64,000 nucleotides of DNA from JBCBGF01 sp039193455 (GCA_039193455.1 JBCCWO010000006.1:1-64000); one strand, 5' to 3'; positions 34,967-43,479 are shown, numbered from the stretch's first letter. The notes: generated by a model not told the origin, from the sequence alone. Program-made: numbers and translations.

Positions 34967-35902
34967 TCATTCGCCCCAGAATGCGTCGGCCAGGGTTTTG
35001 ACCGCACGGATGTTGCGCGGGCCCGGCGTTGCCTCGACATACTCCAATACAACGAAACGGTCGTTCTTGACCGCGTCAAGATCGGCAAAGGCGGGGTTTG
35101 ACATCATGAAGTTGCGCTTTTCTTCGGCGGTCACCTGACCGTAATTCACGATCACCACCACCTCGGGGTTGCGTTCCACGACCTCTTCCCAGGTGACAGT
35201 GGCCCAGCTTTTTTCGAAGTCATCCATGATGTTGACGCCGCCCGCGGCCTCGATAAGGGCCGTGGGCATGGCATAGCGGCCCGCCGTGAAGGGGGTATCC
35301 TCGCCACTGTCGTAGACGAAGACCCGCAGCGGTTCACCCGAGGCTTCCAACGTATCGGTGAAGGCCGCCAGATCCGCCTCGTACCCCGCAATGAGCTCTT
35401 CAGCGCGATCTTCGACGCCAAAGATTTTGCCGAGGTTTCTCAGATCGTTATACATGTCGGCCATGCTAACCTTGGGTTTGTCGCCGATATGGATGCAGCT
35501 TTCCGTGAGCTCATAGACCTGGATGCCGAAGGGGGCGAGCGTGTCTGGCGTCACCTCGCCACCGACCTTCATGCCGTAGTTCCAGCCCGCAAAGAAGAAA
35601 TCGGCATCCGCGCCGATGAGGACCTCTTTGGACGGATACTTTTCGGACAATTCGGGCAGCTCCTCAACACCGGCCCGCATCTCTTCATCCAGCGTTTTCC
35701 AGCCCGAGATACCGGTGTAGCCGACCATGCGGTCGGACAGGCCGAGCACCAGCATCATCTCGGTCAGGTTCACATCGTTTGAGATTGCGGCGCTTGGCGG
35801 GGCGTCAAACTTCACCTCGCGGTTGCAGCTTTGGACAGTGGTCTGGGCTAGTGCGCCCGAGGCAAGAAGGCATAGGCCAAAGGTCGTTGTGGTCAGTTTC
35901 AT
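34967..35902 (-). CDS. periplasmic substrate-binding protein, BtuF/FecB-like
   Basis: 311 residues with a signal peptide (MKLTTTTFGLCLLASGALAQ). The class III binding-protein fold is shown by the conserved SNDVNLTEMMLVLGLSDRMV segment and two lobes joined by a long helix near residues 150-175. Two Cys residues (QSCNREV and TESCIHIG) may form a disulfide. It lies 12 bases after the ATPase gene and would deliver the corrinoid to the FecCD permease. Confidence 0.85.
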   Translation of the reverse strand: MKLTTTTFGLCLLASGALAQTTVQSCNREVKFDAPPSAAISNDVNLTEMMLVLGLSDRMVGYTGISGWKTLDEEMRAGVEELPELSEKYPSKEVLIGADADFFFAGWNYGMKVGGEVTPDTLAPFGIQVYELTESCIHIGDKPKVSMADMYNDLRNLGKIFGVEDRAEELIAGYEADLAAFTDTLEASGEPLRVFVYDSGEDTPFTAGRYAMPTALIEAAGGVNIMDDFEKSWATVTWEEVVERNPEVVVIVNYGQVTAEEKRNFMMSNPAFADLDAVKNDRFVVLEYVEATPGPRNIRAVKTLADAFWGE

Positions 35903-35914
35903 GGGGCGCCCCGT

Positions 35915-36697
35915 TCAGTATGGCAGATGGAAGGTCAGATGATCGGTATTCGATGGCGTGAGGCTTTCGCGCCGCGCGACGATGTCGAAGGTGCGCGAGA
36001 CGGTGTCCTCGGACAGCACGTCCTGCGGTCGGCCCTGCGCCACCGGGCGACCGTCCTGCAGGATCAGGATCTGGTCGCAGATCTCGGCGGCCATGTTCAG
36101 GTCATGGAGAGATGTCACGATCGTCAGGTCGAGCGTGCGCACCAGGTGCAGCATGTCGAGCTGGTGGCGGATATCGAGGTGATTTGTCGGCTCATCGAGG
36201 ATCAGCACCTGCGGCTCTTGCGCCAACGCCCGGGCCATCATCACCCGCTGACGCTCACCGCCAGACAGCGTGCCGAGCGTCCGCCCGCCAAAGCCGCTTA
36301 GATCGAGGCGGGCGAGGACGGTGTCGATGATCTCGGCATCGTTGGCGCCCTCGGTGGCAAAGCCAAGGCGATGCGGCGTGCGGCCCAGTGCCACGATCTC
36401 GCGCACGGTGAGGCCAAAATCGGTGGGCTGCTCTTGCAGGACGGCGGCAACCCGCCGGGCGGCGGCGCGCGGTGGCATGGACCAGATATCCTCGCCGCCC
36501 ACGCGGACATGGCCGCTGAGCGGGTTGTTGAAGCGATAGAGCACGCGCAGAAGCGTGGATTTACCCGCACCGTTCGGGCCGACGATGCCCATGATCTCGC
36601 CCGCAGGCACCGTGAAGCTGGTGGGATGCAACAACAGCGGGGCGCGTTTGCGGGGCGCCCAGCTGACATTCTCGACCGAGAGTTCGGTGGCGTTCAT
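35915..36697 (-). CDS. ABC transporter ATPase, BtuD/FecE-like
   Basis: 260 residues. Walker A is GPNGAGKSTLLRVL (about 39-52), the ABC signature LSGGERQRVMMARAL (about 143-157), Walker B VLILDEPTNHLD (about 165-176), and the switch His lies in TSLHDLN. It powers the corrinoid importer. Its ATG overlaps the stop of the 38-residue His/Cys-rich ORF (TCATGA), so translation is probably coupled to that micro-ORF below the riboswitch. Confidence 0.9.
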   Translation of the reverse strand: MNATELSVENVSWAPRKRAPLLLHPTSFTVPAGEIMGIVGPNGAGKSTLLRVLYRFNNPLSGHVRVGGEDIWSMPPRAAARRVAAVLQEQPTDFGLTVREIVALGRTPHRLGFATEGANDAEIIDTVLARLDLSGFGGRTLGTLSGGERQRVMMARALAQEPQVLILDEPTNHLDIRHQLDMLHLVRTLDLTIVTSLHDLNMAAEICDQILILQDGRPVAQGRPQDVLSEDTVSRTFDIVARRESLTPSNTDHLTFHLPY

Positions 36698-36810
36698 GAC
36701 GCCGACCCCGGGCTTTGCCAGCTGGTCAGTTCATGGTGTGGACGGCAGTGGTGGCCTTGGGGATTGCATGGCGTGCCGATGGTGATGTGATGGGAATTGG
36801 TCCGGTTCAT
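36694..36810 (-). CDS. His/Cys-rich 38-residue micro-protein coupled to the ABC ATPase
   Basis: Begins MNRTNSHHITIGTPCNPQGH and continues HCRPHHELTSWQSPGSAS: seven His and two Cys in the first 26 residues. A GGAGG site lies 5 bases upstream and the stop overlaps the ATPase start. The His and Cys layout suggests binding of cobalt or another metal, or a coupling leader. It overlaps the 47-residue ORF in another frame. I know of no matching family. Confidence 0.5.
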   Translation of the reverse strand: MNRTNSHHITIGTPCNPQGHHCRPHHELTSWQSPGSAS

Positions 36811-36874
36811 GGCGCCCTCCGCGCGTGCGCAGGGGCATGGTGGGACCGGTCATGTCATCAGCAAACGCTGTCAT
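36731..36874 (-). CDS. 47-residue His-containing ORF directly after the cobalamin riboswitch
   Basis: Starts MTAFADDMTGPTMPLRTRGG and later has SHHHRHAMQSPRPP. A very good ribosome site, TAGGAGG, sits 4 bases ahead, making this the first likely start in the mRNA after the riboswitch. It overlaps the 38-residue ORF in a different frame, so one of the two may be spurious, or they could form a translational relay. No family is known. Confidence 0.4.
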   Translation of the reverse strand: MTAFADDMTGPTMPLRTRGGRHEPDQFPSHHHRHAMQSPRPPLPSTP

Positions 36875-36921
36875 CTGGCCTCCTACCGGGGCACCCCGCC
36901 CGGGTTGGGTTTCGGTAAGAT

Positions 36922-37091
36922 GGCAGGTCTCCTGACTTGCGGGTCGCGGCTTTCCCGATCCTTCCCGGCCGGACGTCGGGCCAGTGGGTCATTTCGGGTC
37001 AGCTCACCGCCTACAGTTGCGGGGGCAGTCGCGGAATTGGGCCAGAGGCCCGCACCGAGTTCCCTATTCATCCCTTGGCAGAGGACCTGCC
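36922..37091 (-). promoter_or_regulatory. cobalamin (B12) riboswitch
   Basis: On the minus strand it shows the B12 box AAGTCAGGAGACCTGCC (36938-36922), the core CTGCCCCCGCAACTGTA and the GGGAAC element near the 5' side. P1 is closed by GGCAGGTC (37091-37084) with GACCTGCC (36929-36922). It binds adenosylcobalamin and would reduce expression of the downstream transporter when B12 is plentiful. The expression platform lies in 36875-36921, including a GC-rich hairpin just before the first ribosome site. Confidence 0.93.
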
Positions 37092-37199
37092 GCGGGAACC
37101 ATCGCGTGCAGATAGACAGATTCTGTCAGGCAGTGTCAACGCTGCACTGTCAACTTCGGAGAAGTGCCGAGCGGCGGCCCGCGTAAAAAGCCGATAAAT

Positions 37200-37260
37200 T
37201 TTGTCGGAATTGACAAAGGTGAGCTATTTTGTCAGGTTTGTCTTGCGCGACTGCGACAAA
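37200..37260. promoter_or_regulatory. cluster of TTTGTC/GACAAA half-sites ahead of the hemP genes
   Basis: A perfect inverted repeat TTTGTC-N6-GACAAA (37200-37217) is followed by TTTGTC at 37228-37233 and 37237-37242 and GACAAA at 37255-37260. The layout looks like an operator for a dimeric repressor, possibly iron-responsive given hemP downstream. It does not match the Irr or Fur boxes I know. Confidence 0.55.
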
Positions 37261-37296
37261 CTGTTGCGCCGGCAACCGCAAACCGAAAAGGCCCGC

Positions 37297-37449
37297 ATGG
37301 ACACCCGCAACATGACCCACCCCAGCACCAAGGACGGCGTGCAAGAACCGGATCGCTGGGCGGCCCTGTTCCACTCGCTGCTTGCAGGCGACGGCTGGTC
37401 GCGTTGGTCGTTTGATGCGTTGCTTGATCGGTTGGAGCGCAAGAGATGA
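37297..37449 (+). CDS. 50-residue protein of unknown function coupled to hemP
   Basis: Begins MDTRNMTHPSTKDGVQEPDR and ends RWSFDALLDRLERKR. It is rich in Trp (three) and charged residues and has no membrane span. Its stop overlaps the hemP start by ATGA, showing joint translation. No family is known. Its position after the TTTGTC operator cluster suggests iron/heme-linked expression. Confidence 0.55.
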   Translation: MDTRNMTHPSTKDGVQEPDRWAALFHSLLAGDGWSRWSFDALLDRLERKR

Positions 37450-37625
37450 CAAAGCACACGCCAATCCCGCAAACGGTGACACCGGCAAAAACATCTGAGC
37501 CCGACTGTCATACCTATGATGCGCGCGCGCTTTTGGAGGGCGGGCAACGGGCGTGGATCCGGCTGGATGATCAGATGTACGTTTTGCGGATCACACGCGC
37601 CAACAAGTTGATCCTAACCAAGTAA
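37446..37625 (+). CDS. hemP: hemin uptake protein HemP
   Basis: 59 residues. The C-terminal part fits the HemP family: ARALLEGGQRAWIRLDD, YVLRITRANKLILTK. HemP is a small protein encoded in heme-iron uptake regions and needed for heme use or for activating its genes. It is linked to an unknown 50-residue gene upstream. No heme receptor or HmuTUV transporter is next to it, so it acts together with genes elsewhere. Confidence 0.85.
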   Translation: MTKHTPIPQTVTPAKTSEPDCHTYDARALLEGGQRAWIRLDDQMYVLRITRANKLILTK

Positions 37626-37736
37626 GCCGACCCGGTCCTCGGACGGCCACAGCGTCGCAGGCTGCGTTCCGGCTTGCACCGGTTTCCCCGCTCGCCCTAG
37701 CATGGCCTGCGCGGTGCAGGGAGGCGGCGGGCTGCG

Positions 37737-38633
37737 ATGAATTCGGATGTGATCATCACCTGCGCCGTCACCGGCGACGACGCCCGTGTGAAAGGCAATC
37801 CGCACTGCCCCATCACCCCGGCCGAGATCGCGGAGAGTGCAATTGGCGCGGCCCGTGCGGGCGCGGCGATCGTCCACATCCATGTGCGCGATCCGGAGAC
37901 GGGGGACTTCAGCGGCGAGACCCATCTTTATCGCGAGGTGGTCAAGCGTATCCGCGAGAGCGACGTAAACCCGGTGATCAATCTGACCTCGGGGATGGGC
38001 GGATACATGTGCGTCCACGACGATGGGATCGCGCAAGGCCTGGCCGAGGGAACGGATTTCGTCAGCCAAGAGACGCGGATGAAGCACGTCATCGAACTGG
38101 CTGAAGAAGGCCTGTATAAGCCCGAGATCACAACGCTGGACTGCGGATCGTTGAACTTTGGCGATGGCAACCGCGCGTATGTTTCACCCACGTCCTACCT
38201 GCGGCGCGGGGCACAGATTTGCCGGGATTTAGGGGTCAAGCCGGAGCTTGAGATCTTTGACACCGGCAATCTTTGGTTTTGCCTCAAGATGATCGAAGAG
38301 GGGCTGATCGCCGCGCCCCCCATGCTGCAACTGTGCACCAATATCCCGTGGGGGATGCCCATGGACATCGGCATGGTATCGGCGCTGACCAAGATGATCC
38401 CCGACGACGCAGTGTGGAGCGCCTTTGCGATCAGCCGGATGCAAATGCCGATGGTGGCAGGTGCGGTCCTCTTGGGGGGAAATGTCCGGGTTGGATTGGA
38501 AGATAACCTCTATCTCTCGCGCGGCGTCTATGCGAGCAACGCCCAACTTGTAGAGAAAGCGCGCGGTATTATCGAGGCGATGGGTGCCACCGTGCGCGAC
38601 AGCGACTTTGCGCGGGAGCGACTGAAACTATGA
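37737..38633 (+). CDS. BKACE-family enzyme, probable dehydrocarnitine cleavage enzyme
   Basis: 298 residues. The family (beta-keto acid cleavage enzymes) swaps an acetyl unit from acetyl-CoA into a beta-keto acid using zinc. IVHIHVRDPETGDFSG carries the HxH zinc ligands; GGNVRVGLEDNLYLSRG is the other conserved segment. Because a carnitine dehydrogenase and a thioesterase follow at once, the substrate is most likely 3-dehydrocarnitine, giving betainyl-CoA and acetoacetate. Overlaps the thioesterase by 4 bases. Confidence 0.86.
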   Translation: MNSDVIITCAVTGDDARVKGNPHCPITPAEIAESAIGAARAGAAIVHIHVRDPETGDFSGETHLYREVVKRIRESDVNPVINLTSGMGGYMCVHDDGIAQGLAEGTDFVSQETRMKHVIELAEEGLYKPEITTLDCGSLNFGDGNRAYVSPTSYLRRGAQICRDLGVKPELEIFDTGNLWFCLKMIEEGLIAAPPMLQLCTNIPWGMPMDIGMVSALTKMIPDDAVWSAFAISRMQMPMVAGAVLLGGNVRVGLEDNLYLSRGVYASNAQLVEKARGIIEAMGATVRDSDFARERLKL

Positions 38634-39112
38634 GCGAATTCACCTTGGATGGTCAGGTCCAGCATGAGTGGGTCGACTATAACGGCCACATGCGCGACGC
38701 CTATTACGGTCTGTCGTTCAGCTATGCGGTTGACGAGGTGATGATCGCGCTGGGCATGGATGCGGCGTATCGCGAGGCCACCAAGGGCTCATTATTCGTC
38801 GTTGAGGATCATACGTTTTACTTGCACGAATTGCGCGTGGGGGCCGAGTTCACGATCACCTCCTACGTGGTCGACTATGACGAAAAGCGGATCTATCTGC
38901 GCCAGGAGATGCATGCCCTAGATACGCTGCGCGCGGTGTACGAAAGCCTGCAACTGCATGTCTCGCGCAGCGGTGGCGTTGCCAAGGCGGCGCCGATGCC
39001 GTCGCCCGTTCTGGCCGCACTTGAGGCCGCCAAAGTGAGCGCAGCAGAGGCCGCTGCATTCACCCACCGCGCCGGCGCCATCGGCGTCCGCCGCACCAAA
39101 CCCCCGAAGTAA
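38630..39112 (+). CDS. hot-dog thioesterase, probable betainyl-CoA thioesterase
   Basis: 160 residues with the 4HBT fold. VDYNGHMRDAYYGL near residues 13-26 is the conserved helix start of the hot-dog thioesterases. It would hydrolyse betainyl-CoA to glycine betaine and CoA after the BKACE step. In several bacteria this domain is fused to carnitine dehydrogenase; here it is a separate gene placed 4 bases before it, which supports the assignment. Confidence 0.84.
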   Translation: MSEFTLDGQVQHEWVDYNGHMRDAYYGLSFSYAVDEVMIALGMDAAYREATKGSLFVVEDHTFYLHELRVGAEFTITSYVVDYDEKRIYLRQEMHALDTLRAVYESLQLHVSRSGGVAKAAPMPSPVLAALEAAKVSAAEAAAFTHRAGAIGVRRTKPPK

Positions 39113-39116
39113 CCCG

Positions 39117-40118
39117 ATGCGACGGGTCAAGACGCTTGGGCTGCTGGGCACCGGGGTGATCGGTGGCGGCTGGGCGGCACGGGCGCTGCATGCAGGTGTC
39201 GATGTTGTCGCTGCCGATATCGATCCGGCCATGGTAGAGTGGCTGCAAGGTGCGGTGGAGACGGCGCGTCCCGCCCTGGCGGCCTTGACCGAGGGGACGC
39301 CCCTGCCCCCGCCCGGACGGTTGCGGTTTACCACCGATATCGAGGACATGGCCTCCGTCGCGGATTTCATCCAGGAGAACGTGCCCGAGACCTTGGAGAT
39401 CAAGCGCGACGCCTTGACCAAGGCTGGTGCTGTGGCTGACTCGGGTGTTGTGATCGCGTCGTCTACCTCGGGCTTCATGCCGACCGAGTTGCAAACCGAC
39501 CTTCCGCACCCCGAGCGCATCCTTGTCGGGCATCCGTTCAACCCGGTCTACCTGTGCCCCCTGGTCGAGATCGTGTCGGGCCAAGCGACCTCGGCCCTGG
39601 CACGCGATGCGGCGGAAGCGTTTTACCAGTCCATCGGCATGCACACGTTGATCGTGCGCCGCGAGGTGCCAGGGCATCTGAGCGATCGGCTGCAAGAGGC
39701 GATGTGGCGCGAGATCCTGCATGCACTCAACGACGATATCGCGACCACGGGTGAGCTGGACGAAGCCATCGTCTATGGGCCCGGGCTGCGTTGGGCGGTG
39801 ATGGGGATCAACCAGATCTACATGATTGCAGGGGGCGCAGGCGGCGCGCGGCATTTCATGCGCCAGTTCGGGCCTGCGCTTGAGTGGCCGTGGAGCCACC
39901 TGAAGGCACCCGAACTCACCGAGACGATCATCGACCGGTTTGCGGACGGAACAGCCGCGCAGGCGGACGGCAAATCGGTACGTGAGCTGGAAGCGATCCG
40001 GGACGAGTGTTTGGTGGCAATTCAGAAAGTGTTGGCCAAACACGACATGGGCGCGGGGCGGACGCTGAATGCGTTTGAGGCGCATCTGAGGGCGCGCGCG
40101 GGCGGCGACGGGGCGTGA
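39117..40118 (+). CDS. lcdH: L-carnitine dehydrogenase
   Basis: 333 residues of the 3-hydroxyacyl-CoA dehydrogenase fold. LGLLGTGVIGGGWAARAL binds NAD+; VADFIQENVPETLEIK, SSTSGFMPTELQTDL, GHPFNPVYLCPLVE (catalytic His) and EAIVYGPGLRWAVMG follow the family. It oxidises L-carnitine to 3-dehydrocarnitine, the substrate of the BKACE gene in the same operon. It overlaps no gene downstream; 236 bases separate it from the BCCT transporter. Confidence 0.88.
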   Translation: MRRVKTLGLLGTGVIGGGWAARALHAGVDVVAADIDPAMVEWLQGAVETARPALAALTEGTPLPPPGRLRFTTDIEDMASVADFIQENVPETLEIKRDALTKAGAVADSGVVIASSTSGFMPTELQTDLPHPERILVGHPFNPVYLCPLVEIVSGQATSALARDAAEAFYQSIGMHTLIVRREVPGHLSDRLQEAMWREILHALNDDIATTGELDEAIVYGPGLRWAVMGINQIYMIAGGAGGARHFMRQFGPALEWPWSHLKAPELTETIIDRFADGTAAQADGKSVRELEAIRDECLVAIQKVLAKHDMGAGRTLNAFEAHLRARAGGDGA

Positions 40119-40282
40119 CAGCACACACGGCGCGTACGGGCCCCGGCCGCCATCAACCCGCTGACCCCTTGATCTGTAACATTTTCTCACATTCGCAAAA
40201 CTAGGATTTGGTGACTCGCCTTGGGCCGGTTACGGTGGTGCATTGGCGACTGCGATCCGTCGCAAGAGCGCCGAATCATAAA

Positions 40283-40333
40283 CTGTGCCCATAGAAGGGC
40301 ACAGGCTGCCCGTGGCGCATCAGAACGCCACGG
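40283..40333 (+). promoter_or_regulatory. two consecutive perfect hairpins in the BCCT leader
   Basis: CTGTGCCC/GGGCACAG (40283-40304, 6-base loop) and CCGTGGCG/CGCCACGG (40310-40333, 8-base loop) stand back-to-back just ahead of the AAAGGAGGAG ribosome site. There is no T-run, so it is not a plain terminator. It may control translation or stability of the transporter mRNA. Confidence 0.5.
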
Positions 40334-40354
40334 CCGACAAAGGAGGAGACACTG

Positions 40355-42043
40355 ATGTCCATCAAGCCACCCTTGACGGAGCTGCCTATCCGAATTGCGG
40401 AGAGCGGATTTTACAAAGGGTTTACCAAAGACGTGACGATCACCGCGAAGATCGCGGTTGGTGCGTTGATCCTGTGGGCCGTCGCGTTCCCGGAGCAGGC
40501 GGCGACCGTACTAGGCGCGCTCAACAGCTTTATCCTGGGGGCCTTTAACTACTGGTACATCTACGCGATGGCCTTCTTTGTCATCCTATGCTTTGCGCTG
40601 GCGCTTTGGCCCACGGCGGGCCGGATGAAGCTCGGCCAGCCGGGGGATGAGCCTGAGTTTTCGAATTTCTCATGGTTTTCCATGATGTTCGGCGCAGGGA
40701 TCGGGATCGGCATGCTGACCTTTGCCACCGCCGAGCCGATGTATCACTGGGCCTCGAACCCCGACACGATCCGCGGGATCACCGAAGGTTCCTCCGCCGA
40801 GAATGTGCGCCCGGCCTATGTCTGGTCGTTCACGCATTGGGGGCTGGCGGCCTGGGCTTCCTATGCGATCGTCGGGCTGTCGCTGGCGTTTTTCTCTTAC
40901 CGGCGGAACCTGCCTTTGACGATCCGCTCGGCACTGGCCCCGATCTTTGGGCGCTCTTTGTCGGGCCCCGTCGGGCACCTCGTCGACATCGTGGCCGTGG
41001 TCGCCACCGTTCTGGGCGTGGCCCAAACCCTGGGCTTCGGCGTCGATCAGTTCGTCTCCGGTCTGAGCCGGATCGGGGTTGGTGATTGGCTCTACACGGC
41101 GACCGAAGATGGCGGTCAGAAAACCTCCACCGTCGCGATTCTGTTTGCGCTGGCCGTGATCATGGGGGCCTCGACGCTGTCGGCCCTGTCCGGTGTCGGT
41201 AAGGGCATCAAGTGGCTGTCCAACATCAACATGGGGCTAAGCTTCTTCCTCCTGGCGTTCTTCCTGGTGTTCGGGTCGACGTTCTTTGGGCTGCAAACGC
41301 TGTTTGTCGGCATCTTCGACTATCTCGTGTCGATCCCGCAGAACATCTTTGCGGTATGGGTCAGCGACGGTGTCGAAGGGTCCGAGGCGGCGCAGCTTGC
41401 CGGATGGCAGGGTGGCTGGACCATCTTCTACTGGGCCTGGTGGATCGCGTTTGCGCCATTTGTCGGTGTGTTCCTCGCACGCATCTCGCGCGGGCGGACG
41501 ATCCGGGAATACGTCCTTGGCGCGCTCGTTGTGCCGGCGCTGATGTGTTTCCTGTGGTTCGCCATCGTCGGCGGTACAGCCATCGATCTGGAACTGTCGG
41601 GTGAAGCTGCGGGTGCGATCACCGGCGCGGCGGCCTCGGATCAGCTGTTCGCGACCCTTGCGGTGATCCTTGATGAGGGGCTCGCCTGGGTGATGTCGCT
41701 GATCGTGGTGATCTTGCTGCTGACCTATCTGGTCACCTCGGCGGACTCGGCTGTGCTGATCATCAACACGATCAACGCCGCGGGCGACGAAGGGCCGAAG
41801 GCGCGTCCGCATATCCTGTTCTGGGGGGCGGCCTTGGCGCTGGTGGTTGGTGCGTTGATCATTGCCGGGGGCCTGAGTGCGATCCAGACCGCCATGGTCA
41901 TCGGCGCCCTGCCATTTAGCGCGGTGATGGTGCTGATGGGGCTCGCGCTGATCAAGGCGATCTGGCGCGACGGCCGCCGCGAAGCGGCAGGTCTGCCGAC
42001 GACGCATAGCGGCGACGGGGCCATGGCGGAACCGGCAGAGTAA
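40355..42043 (+). CDS. BCCT family transporter (betaine/carnitine/choline)
   Basis: 562 residues, twelve predicted spans. MFGAGIGIGMLTFATAEPMYHW (shared glycine-rich helix) and WAWWIAFAPFVGVFLARISRG (tryptophan box) define the family. It imports quaternary amines with Na+ or H+. Its position after the carnitine operon indicates uptake of carnitine or betaine, either as food or osmolyte. The ribosome site is strong, and a 16-bp terminator follows its stop. Confidence 0.9.
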   Translation: MSIKPPLTELPIRIAESGFYKGFTKDVTITAKIAVGALILWAVAFPEQAATVLGALNSFILGAFNYWYIYAMAFFVILCFALALWPTAGRMKLGQPGDEPEFSNFSWFSMMFGAGIGIGMLTFATAEPMYHWASNPDTIRGITEGSSAENVRPAYVWSFTHWGLAAWASYAIVGLSLAFFSYRRNLPLTIRSALAPIFGRSLSGPVGHLVDIVAVVATVLGVAQTLGFGVDQFVSGLSRIGVGDWLYTATEDGGQKTSTVAILFALAVIMGASTLSALSGVGKGIKWLSNINMGLSFFLLAFFLVFGSTFFGLQTLFVGIFDYLVSIPQNIFAVWVSDGVEGSEAAQLAGWQGGWTIFYWAWWIAFAPFVGVFLARISRGRTIREYVLGALVVPALMCFLWFAIVGGTAIDLELSGEAAGAITGAAASDQLFATLAVILDEGLAWVMSLIVVILLLTYLVTSADSAVLIINTINAAGDEGPKARPHILFWGAALALVVGALIIAGGLSAIQTAMVIGALPFSAVMVLMGLALIKAIWRDGRREAAGLPTTHSGDGAMAEPAE

Positions 42044-42060
42044 GGCGCCCTAAGCGTATG

Positions 42061-42101
42061 CGGGCCCCGGGGCGACACGGTCGCCCCGGGGCCCGTCTTT
42101 T
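42061..42101 (+). terminator. very strong intrinsic terminator after the BCCT gene
   Basis: A 16-bp perfect stem (42061-42076 with 42080-42095) with an ACG loop is followed by TCTTTT. Confidence 0.88.
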
Positions 42102-42209
42102 GGGCAGATACCCGCGGCCCGGGATCACGGTCGCGCGAGCCCGGCCCGCAAGACTGGCAGCGCGGGACCGCGCCCCCTACCAAGACCTATGGGGCGAGGA
42201 GCGGGCAGG

Positions 42210-42767
42210 ATGCGCAAGCTTGGACTGACACTATGGATGTGCGGGGCATTGGTGGCCCCGGCGCAGGCCACAGTCCTTGGCGGCGCGATCGTTGAGCAGA
42301 CGGGGTCAGGGCAATTCGTCAAGCTTGACACCGACACGCCCTTTGACGTGGGCGAGGACAACTTTAACACCGATCACCTCTACGCCTTCGACGAAGACCA
42401 GAACATCCTTTTGATCGAGCCCATCCGCGTGGATATCGGCGGTGATCGGGGTGTGATCCCCGCCGGGCAGGTCGTCGCCAGCCACTATGTGTTCTTCGAC
42501 AGCCTGCGCGGCACGCATTATGGCTATGTCGACTTCGATGCCCCGATCCTAGGTGTGGCCGCCCTGCCGGCTTCGATGGATGCCACAGACTTTCTGGCCA
42601 ACACCGCCGTTAACTATATCTCAACCGATCTGCGCGGGCTCGAGCGCGGCGACTATGTCTGGGTGGACAACACCGATCCGTTCCGCCTGTGGGTCTATTG
42701 GGCGGGCTCCTCGCCCGGCGACTACATCCGCGTTTTCACCGCCCGCTCGCCCGGCGCGATGATGTGA
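42210..42767 (+). CDS. exported protein of unknown function
   Basis: 185 residues with a signal peptide (MRKLGLTLWMCGALVAPAQA). The mature part is acidic and rich in beta-type sequence; GVIPAGQVVASHYVFFDS and PFRLWVYWAGSSPGDYIRVF are notable. No family is recognised. ATG 42210 is preceded by GAGGAGC-type purines. It ends 4 bases before the convergent urtE stop. Possibly an envelope or extracellular protein. Confidence 0.65.
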   Translation: MRKLGLTLWMCGALVAPAQATVLGGAIVEQTGSGQFVKLDTDTPFDVGEDNFNTDHLYAFDEDQNILLIEPIRVDIGGDRGVIPAGQVVASHYVFFDSLRGTHYGYVDFDAPILGVAALPASMDATDFLANTAVNYISTDLRGLERGDYVWVDNTDPFRLWVYWAGSSPGDYIRVFTARSPGAMM

Positions 42768-42771
42768 TCCC

Positions 42772-43479
42772 TCAAACCGACACCGCCTGAAGCAGGGCAT
42801 CGCGGTCCAGTTCGTCCTTGCGCCCCTGCAGGCTGCTCTTGCCGCGCTGCATCACGCAGAACCGGTCACCAAGGTCGTAGGCAAAGCTAAAGTACTGTTC
42901 CACCAGGATGATCGACATCTCGGCCTGTTGACGCAGCAGATCGATGACGCGCCCGATCTGTTGGATGATGTTGGGCTGGATGCCCTCGGTCGGTTCATCA
43001 AGAAGAAGTAGCTTCGGTTTGGCGATCAGCGCCCGGGCGATGGCAAGTTGCTGCTGCTGTCCGCCCGAAAGATCGCCACCGCGGCGATTTAGAAAGTCTT
43101 TGAGGATCGGGAACAGATCGAAGATCTCGTCGGGGATCCGGTGCTCGCTGCGGGGGAGGCAGGCATACCCGGTTTCCAGGTTTTCCTTCACGGTCAGCAA
43201 CGGAAAGATATCGCGGCCCTGGGGCACATAGCCCACACCACGCCGCGCCAGTGCATGGGCGGTCGCGCGTTTGACCGGTTCACCGTCGAGCCGGTAGCTG
43301 CCGCCTGAAAACGGATGGGTGCCAGAGATAGCCTTGAGCAGGCTTGTCTTGCCGACGCCATTGGTGCCCATGACACAGGTCACCTCGCCGATCCGGGCGG
43401 TCAGGTCGACGCCGTTCAGGATTTGGCTGCCGCCGTAGTGCAGGGTCAGCCCTTCGATTTCGAGGAAGTCAGCGGCCAA
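42772..43479 (-). CDS. urtE: urea ABC transporter ATPase UrtE
   Basis: 235 residues. Walker A GTNGVGKTSLLKAI, signature LSGGQQQQLAIARAL, Walker B LLLLDEPTEGIQP. Together with LHYGGSQILNGVDL near the start this is the LivF-like UrtE type. It is the last gene of urtABCDE on the minus strand and overlaps urtD by 11 bases. Confidence 0.92.
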   Translation of the reverse strand: MAADFLEIEGLTLHYGGSQILNGVDLTARIGEVTCVMGTNGVGKTSLLKAISGTHPFSGGSYRLDGEPVKRATAHALARRGVGYVPQGRDIFPLLTVKENLETGYACLPRSEHRIPDEIFDLFPILKDFLNRRGGDLSGGQQQQLAIARALIAKPKLLLLDEPTEGIQPNIIQQIGRVIDLLRQQAEMSIILVEQYFSFAYDLGDRFCVMQRGKSSLQGRKDELDRDALLQAVSV

